DNA of 64,000 nucleotides from the NCBI RefSeq assembly GCF_900290235.1, contig NZ_OLMK01000007.1, forward strand, positions 1-64,000, in the 5' to 3' direction. Positions 60,204 to 64,000 of the stretch are shown piece by piece. The notes below the pieces were generated by a model. That model saw nothing but the letters and a program-made list of their open reading frames with translations. It had not been told where the DNA came from and searched no databases. Both the position numbers and the translations under genes were made by a program. Each line of letters starts with the position of its first letter. Position 1 is the first letter of the stretch. The stretch is from Streptomyces sp. MA5143a. Its GTDB lineage: Bacteria > Actinomycetota > Actinomycetes > Streptomycetales > Streptomycetaceae.

Positions 60204-61658
60204 ATGAGCACCACGAGCACCCCCGAGGCCGCAGAGCCCGAACCGTCGCCGGCCGTCGGGCCCGAAGCGGCCGACTCCAGCGCCGCCCACGCCGCCGACC
60301 CCGCTGCCGCCCCGGCCGCCGCCCTCGCACCCGCAGGCCGCAAGTTCGGTCTCACCGCGGCCACCGCCCTCGTCATGGGCAACATCATCGGCGGCGGCAT
60401 CTTCACGCTCCCCGCCGCCGTCGCCCCGTACGGCACGGTGAGCCTGGTCGCGTTCGTCGTCCTCTCCGTGGCGGCCGTGCTGCTGGCCCTGCTGTTCGGG
60501 AAGCTGGCCAGGCGCAGCCCGGTCACCGGTGGTCTCTACGTCTACCCGCGCGACGCCTTCGGCCCCTTCGCGGGCTTCCTGTCGGCGTGGTCGTACTGGA
60601 CGATGTGCTGGGTCAGCATCGCGGCCCTCGCCGTCGGTGTCGTCGGCTACGTCGACGTGCTGATACCCCTGGGCGACGGGAAGGTCGTCCTCGCGGTGGT
60701 GGCGCTGGCCGCGCTGTGGCTGCCGGCCGCCGCGAACTTCGCGGGCACCCGCTACGTCGGCGCGGTGCAGCTCGTCTCGACCGTCCTGAAGTTCGTGCCG
60801 CTGCTGCTGGTCGCCACGATCGGTCTGTTCTTCATCGACACCGACAACTACGGCCCGTTCAACGCCTCCGGGGAGAGCGTCCCCGGCGCGATCGCCGCCT
60901 CCGCCGCCCTGCTCCTCTACAGCTTCCTCGGCGTGGAGTCGGCCGCCGTGAGCGCCGGCGAGGTCCGCGACCCCGAGCGCACCGTGGGACGCGCCAGTGT
61001 CCTCGGCACCGTCGCCTCCGCGGTGGTCTACATCCTCGGTACGGTCGCCGTCTTCGGTCTCGTCCCGCACAAGGAGCTCGTCGAGTCGGGCGCCCCGTTC
61101 GCGGACGCCGTGGACTCGATCGCGGGCGGCGGCTGGGGCGGCACCGTGATCGCGCTGGTCGCCGTCGCCTCGATCGTCGGCTGCCTCAACGGCTGGATCC
61201 TGCTGAGCGCGCAGATGCCGTACGCCGCCGCCCGCGACGGTCTCTTCCCGAAGCCGTTCGCCCGGCTCGGCAAGGGCGGGGTGCCCGGCTTCGGCGTCCT
61301 CGCCACCGCGGTGCTCGGCACGATCCTCATCGTCGTGAACTACGCGGACGACCCGGACACCGCGTTCCGTGTGCTCGTCCTCATCACCACGTTCACCGGC
61401 TGCGTCCCGTACCTGCTGTCGGCCGCCGCCCAGCTGTACTGGCTGGCCCGGGGCACCCGGGAGCGCGTGCGCCCGGCCGGGCTGGTCCGCGACCTGATCG
61501 TCGCGGGTCTCTCCTTCGCCTTCTCCTTCTGGCTGATCGCCGGCGCCGGCTACGCGGCCGTCTACCAGGGCGCCCTGTTCCTCTTCGCGGGCATCCCGGT
61601 CTACGTGTGGCTGCGGGGACGACAGGAGACGCCGGAGGACGCGGACACCACCCCCTAG
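60204..61658 (+). CDS. APC-family amino acid permease (probable S-methylmethionine uptake)
   Basis: The 484-residue protein has an Ala-rich N-terminal tail of 45 residues and 12 predicted helices. GLTAATALVMGNIIGGGIFTLPA contains the helix-1 GxG signature, and LLLYSFLGVESAAVSAGEVRDPERT is the conserved loop of the arginine/agmatine-type branch. Divergence from mmuM suggests S-methylmethionine as substrate, but sequence alone does not prove it. AGGGAACC precedes the ATG. Its TAG stop overlaps the convergent GNAT stop in the tetramer CTAG. Confidence 0.85.
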   Translation: MSTTSTPEAAEPEPSPAVGPEAADSSAAHAADPAAAPAAALAPAGRKFGLTAATALVMGNIIGGGIFTLPAAVAPYGTVSLVAFVVLSVAAVLLALLFGKLARRSPVTGGLYVYPRDAFGPFAGFLSAWSYWTMCWVSIAALAVGVVGYVDVLIPLGDGKVVLAVVALAALWLPAAANFAGTRYVGAVQLVSTVLKFVPLLLVATIGLFFIDTDNYGPFNASGESVPGAIAASAALLLYSFLGVESAAVSAGEVRDPERTVGRASVLGTVASAVVYILGTVAVFGLVPHKELVESGAPFADAVDSIAGGGWGGTVIALVAVASIVGCLNGWILLSAQMPYAAARDGLFPKPFARLGKGGVPGFGVLATAVLGTILIVVNYADDPDTAFRVLVLITTFTGCVPYLLSAAAQLYWLARGTRERVRPAGLVRDLIVAGLSFAFSFWLIAGAGYAAVYQGALFLFAGIPVYVWLRGRQETPEDADTTP

Positions 61659-62206
61659 TGCTGTGTCCGGGCGGCCCCGTTCCGCGCGCTCCATTCCTCT
61701 TCGAGCACGCTGAACACCAGGGAGTCCCGCCAGCCGTCCCGGATCCGCGCGGTGTGGCGCAGGTGGCCCTCGTAGGTCATGCCGAGCTTGTTCAGCACGC
61801 GGGACGAGCCGGTGTTCCGCGGGTCGCAGGTGGCGTGGATCCGGTGCAGGCCCAACTCGGCGAACCCGTACGCGAGAAGTCGGCGGCCGATCCGCGTGCC
61901 GATGCCCCTGCCCCATACCCGTGGATGCACGACGTAGGAGATCTCGCCCTGGCCGTGCGCGCGGCTGCGGACCTGCAACTCGCCCATCCCCACGACGTCG
62001 TCACCCAGGCGCGCCACATGGGCGAACCTGAGCTGGGGCGTGCTCGACCAGGCCTCGGCGGCGGCCGTCACGAAGTCGCGCGTCTGGTCCTCCGTGTTGG
62101 GGCCCCAGGGCTGGAAACGGCACACCTCCGGCAGGCGGGCCCACGTGTGGACGGCCTGCCAGTCCGCCGGCGTGATCCGGGTCAGGGTCACCGACTGCTC
62201 ACTCAT
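61655..62206 (-). CDS. RimJ/RimL-type GNAT acetyltransferase
   Basis: The 183-residue protein matches Acetyltransf_3: EISYVVHPRVWGRGIGTRIGRRLLAYGF carries the RGIGT acetyl-CoA loop and LGLHRIHATCDPRNTGSSRVLNKLGMTYEGHLR is the family's conserved end, shared with ribosomal-protein N-terminal acetyltransferases. Its substrate may be a protein N-terminus or a small amine. ATG 62206 is the first start after the family homology begins. The stop overlaps the permease stop by four bases. Confidence 0.9.
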   Translation of the reverse strand: MSEQSVTLTRITPADWQAVHTWARLPEVCRFQPWGPNTEDQTRDFVTAAAEAWSSTPQLRFAHVARLGDDVVGMGELQVRSRAHGQGEISYVVHPRVWGRGIGTRIGRRLLAYGFAELGLHRIHATCDPRNTGSSRVLNKLGMTYEGHLRHTARIRDGWRDSLVFSVLEEEWSARNGAARTQH

Positions 62207-62348
62207 GGACCGATCCTGCCAACTGTGCACGCGGAGAACACTTCTCCTTCGCTCCCGGGCAAGCGTCGTCCGGACGGAACGATAACTTCAGCCGTCAAGG
62301 GGCCGGTCCGCACCCGACGGGCCCGCGCACCACACCAGGGAGTGAGCC

Positions 62349-62753
62349 ATGGGTTCTCAGGCCAAGGCGTTCGGTTTCGGCATGCCGTGGGAGGCGTTGT
62401 ACGGGTACAGCCAGGCCCTGCGGGTCGGTGACACGGTGTACGTGTCGGGGCAGCTGTCCCACGACCGTGACGGGACCTTCGTGGGTGCGGACGACTTCGC
62501 ACGGCAGGTCCGCACCACGCTGGAAAACCTCGACCTGGTACTGAAGCGGTTCGGGGCCGAGCGGAGCCAGATCGTGGAGACCACGGTGCTGGTGAGGAAC
62601 CTGCGGGAGAACTTCGACACCACGGCGCGGCTGCACGCCGAGTACTTCGGGGGGCACCGGCCCACCAGCACGGTCATGGGCGTCGCCGACCTGGCGCTGC
62701 CGGAGCAGCTCGTGGAGATCGGCGCGCTCGTGCGTCTCGACGTGCAGCCGTAG
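62349..62753 (+). CDS. RidA/YjgF family protein
   Basis: The 134-residue protein has the Rid fold: GDTVYVSGQLSHDRDG, the TLENLDLVLKRFGAERSQIVETTVLVRN central helix and HRPTSTVMGVADLALPEQLVEIGALVRL. The catalytic Arg that RidA uses to bind imine acids is replaced in the S-T-V position, so enamine/imine deaminase activity is doubtful and it may belong to one of the Rid1-7 subgroups. The start follows GGAG about six bases upstream. Confidence 0.88.
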   Translation: MGSQAKAFGFGMPWEALYGYSQALRVGDTVYVSGQLSHDRDGTFVGADDFARQVRTTLENLDLVLKRFGAERSQIVETTVLVRNLRENFDTTARLHAEYFGGHRPTSTVMGVADLALPEQLVEIGALVRLDVQP

Positions 62754-62760
62754 GCCAAGC

Positions 62761-64000
62761 TCACCCCGTCGCCGCGTGGCGGCCGCCTCCCCGTCGGCGG
62801 TTCCTGCCGCGGCGCCTGCTCATCGGTACGGCGAGGCCGCAGAGCAGTCCCACGGCCAGGGCGTACGGCCACCAGCCGAAGCCGCTGTCGGCCGAGGCGC
62901 TCGTGTTCAGGGTGTCGGGGCCCCGGGGGTCCGTCCCGGCGTCCGCCGCGGACCTGGTCTTGGGCGACGCGGCCGCCTTCGCCGCCGTCAGGACGACGTC
63001 GTTGCCGTCGCCGCCCCGGTAGCTGATCCGGTAGGTGCTGTCGGCCAGCTTCACCTTCGCGCCCTCGCGCAGCCCCTTGAACGTACCGGTGACGCCGCCC
63101 TTGCCGGTGTGGTCGATCACGGTGACCTTCTCGCCGGGGCCGCCGACGGCGCCGAGGGCCGCGAAGTCCAGCCCGCCCGCCAGCCGTACCGCCCCGGACA
63201 CCTTCAACGGCCGCTCGCGCAGCACCAGCCGGCCCCGCCCGGTCTGGGTGTAGCCGCCGGTCACCCGCAGGCCCGCCACGACCGCACCGGCGTTGGTCAC
63301 GGAGCCCCGCACCGTGCCCTTGCCGGAGAGGGAGCGGTTCACCGTCAGCCCGGCCGTGCCCACGTCGAGCCTCGCGCCCGCCGTGGTGAGCCGGATCCCC
63401 TCGCTGCGCGCCAGGGTCGCCCCCGAGCGGAGCGCGAGCGTGCCCTTGGTGACGGTCGTCAGCCCGGTGTACGTCACCCCGCTGCCCGTCAGCGTCGTCG
63501 TCGCGGCGCCGGACTGGGTGAACGAGCCGCTGCCGCTGATCCTGGACAGCGACACCGGCTTGGTGACGTTGCGGACGACCAGCGTGCCGTCGTTGACGAC
63601 CTTGTACAGGTCGCCCTTCGTGTACAGCCCGCCGTCTCCGCCCCGCTTTCCACTGCCCAGCCGCAGCACCGCGTTCTTCTGGACCGTCGTCGAGCCGTTG
63701 TAGTACTGGACGGCGGCGAAGGTGACGTCGTTGCCCTTCGTGCCCTTGATGACGATGTCCCCGGCGCCGGGCGCGGACAGGGTGTCGTGGAACCTGCCGC
63801 CGCCGATGGGGGCGCCCAGGGTGACCGGGCCGTTGTAGTCGAAGGTCAGCAGCGAACGGGAGCGGGCGGCCAGGAGGTTGATGTAGACCGTCTCGGCGGT
63901 GCCCGGCATGAAGATCTTGTTCGTGGTGCCGTCGCCCCACTGGACGTTCGCGCCCTTGATGTTGGTGCCGCGCTTGTTGACGTTCTTCCGCGCGGGCGTC
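62761..64000 (-). CDS. C-terminal part of a repeat-rich surface protein (starts beyond the window)
   Basis: The frame is open from 64000 to the stop at 62761; ATG 63909 is internal. The visible 412 residues have autotransporter-associated-like beta-strand repeats: GNDVTFAAVQYYNGSTTVQKNAVLRLG, VTYTGLTTVTKGTLALRSGATL and AGLTVNRSLSGKGTVRGSV. They are followed by a linker, one C-terminal helix (WWPYALAVGLLCGLAVP) and a basic tail (RRRGRNRRRGG). This builds a rod of right-handed beta-helix anchored in the membrane. The N-terminus and signal peptide are not in the window. Confidence 0.85.
   Translation of the reverse strand, partial: TPARKNVNKRGTNIKGANVQWGDGTTNKIFMPGTAETVYINLLAARSRSLLTFDYNGPVTLGAPIGGGRFHDTLSAPGAGDIVIKGTKGNDVTFAAVQYYNGSTTVQKNAVLRLGSGKRGGDGGLYTKGDLYKVVNDGTLVVRNVTKPVSLSRISGSGSFTQSGAATTTLTGSGVTYTGLTTVTKGTLALRSGATLARSEGIRLTTAGARLDVGTAGLTVNRSLSGKGTVRGSVTNAGAVVAGLRVTGGYTQTGRGRLVLRERPLKVSGAVRLAGGLDFAALGAVGGPGEKVTVIDHTGKGGVTGTFKGLREGAKVKLADSTYRISYRGGDGNDVVLTAAKAAASPKTRSAADAGTDPRGPDTLNTSASADSGFGWWPYALAVGLLCGLAVPMSRRRGRNRRRGGGRHAATG

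Noticed and set aside
1..64000. tRNA, rRNA, insertion sequences or prophage genes
   Set aside because: No cloverleaf-compatible sequence, transposase or integrase reading frame, or att-like duplication was recognised by eye; a tRNA scan would settle the first.

Overview
The window is a GC-rich chromosomal segment from a Streptomyces-like actinomycete. The evidence is strong third-position G/C, GTG and leaderless starts, mycothiol-type TIGR03086 and DUF4397/DUF4383 families, an ECF sigma with its anti-sigma, a class F sortase, and an actinobacterial cysteine-attenuation leader peptide. There is no phage, IS element, CRISPR array, rRNA or tRNA that I can support. Most of it is core or semi-core chromosome, with one specialised-metabolism insert and several decayed genes.

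0-13 kb: the end of an unrecognised gene, a macrolide-type glycosyltransferase behind a leaderless promoter whose spacer is a perfect palindrome, a CDP-alcohol phosphatidyltransferase, an MMPL exporter, DUF1697, a PanE-type reductase, a TIGR03086 protein, a GNAT with a possible leader ORF, and a DUF2975/XRE pair. 9.6-19.3 kb, all on the minus strand, is a sulfur superlocus: leader peptide, sulfite reductase, CxxC mini-protein, cysH, cysC, cysD, cysN, an ssuA-type lipoprotein, ssuB, ssuC and a sirohydrochlorin chelatase. It covers sulfate activation and reduction, sulfonate import and siroheme supply, and appears to be cysteine-attenuated at the top.

19.3-26 kb: a GNAT, a secreted protein, an orphan protein built of repeated winged-helix-like units, a GAF-domain regulator and an AidB-type acyl-CoA dehydrogenase followed by a strong terminator. 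26-34.3 kb is the most unusual part: five tightly coupled minus-strand genes. They encode SbnA and SbnB (L-2,3-diaminopropionate synthesis), a TauD-type oxygenase, a one-module NRPS (partial C, A, PCP) and a separate integral-membrane protein with its own carrier domain that resembles the C-terminal half of poly-amino-acid synthetases (Pls/PosA). The simplest reading is a split membrane synthetase for a diaminopropionate oligomer or polymer, or a hydroxylated form of it.

34.8-49.4 kb: YihY, a decayed NmrA-like gene, an AraC regulator, a 7-bp satellite of about 23 copies, a frameshifted VOC gene, a lipoprotein, an LtaS-like sulfatase, a LacI regulator, an operon pairing an Arc-type ribbon-helix-helix protein with nadE under a perfect palindrome, two unknown genes, a decayed 2-hydroxyacid dehydrogenase, a carboxylesterase and a methyltransferase. 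49.4-57.3 kb looks like a light-response locus: anti-sigma, sortase F, DUF4397, ECF sigma, a MerR regulator with a B12-binding domain, a small membrane protein preceded by 13-bp tandem repeats carrying TACA, a DUF4383 protein and an iron-sulfur photolyase whose four cluster cysteines have PhrB spacing. 57.4-64 kb: an AraC regulator, a decayed methyltransferase, a divergent homocysteine S-methyltransferase/permease pair (probably MmuM/MmuP), a GNAT, RidA, and the C-terminal part of a repeat-rich surface protein that runs off the end.
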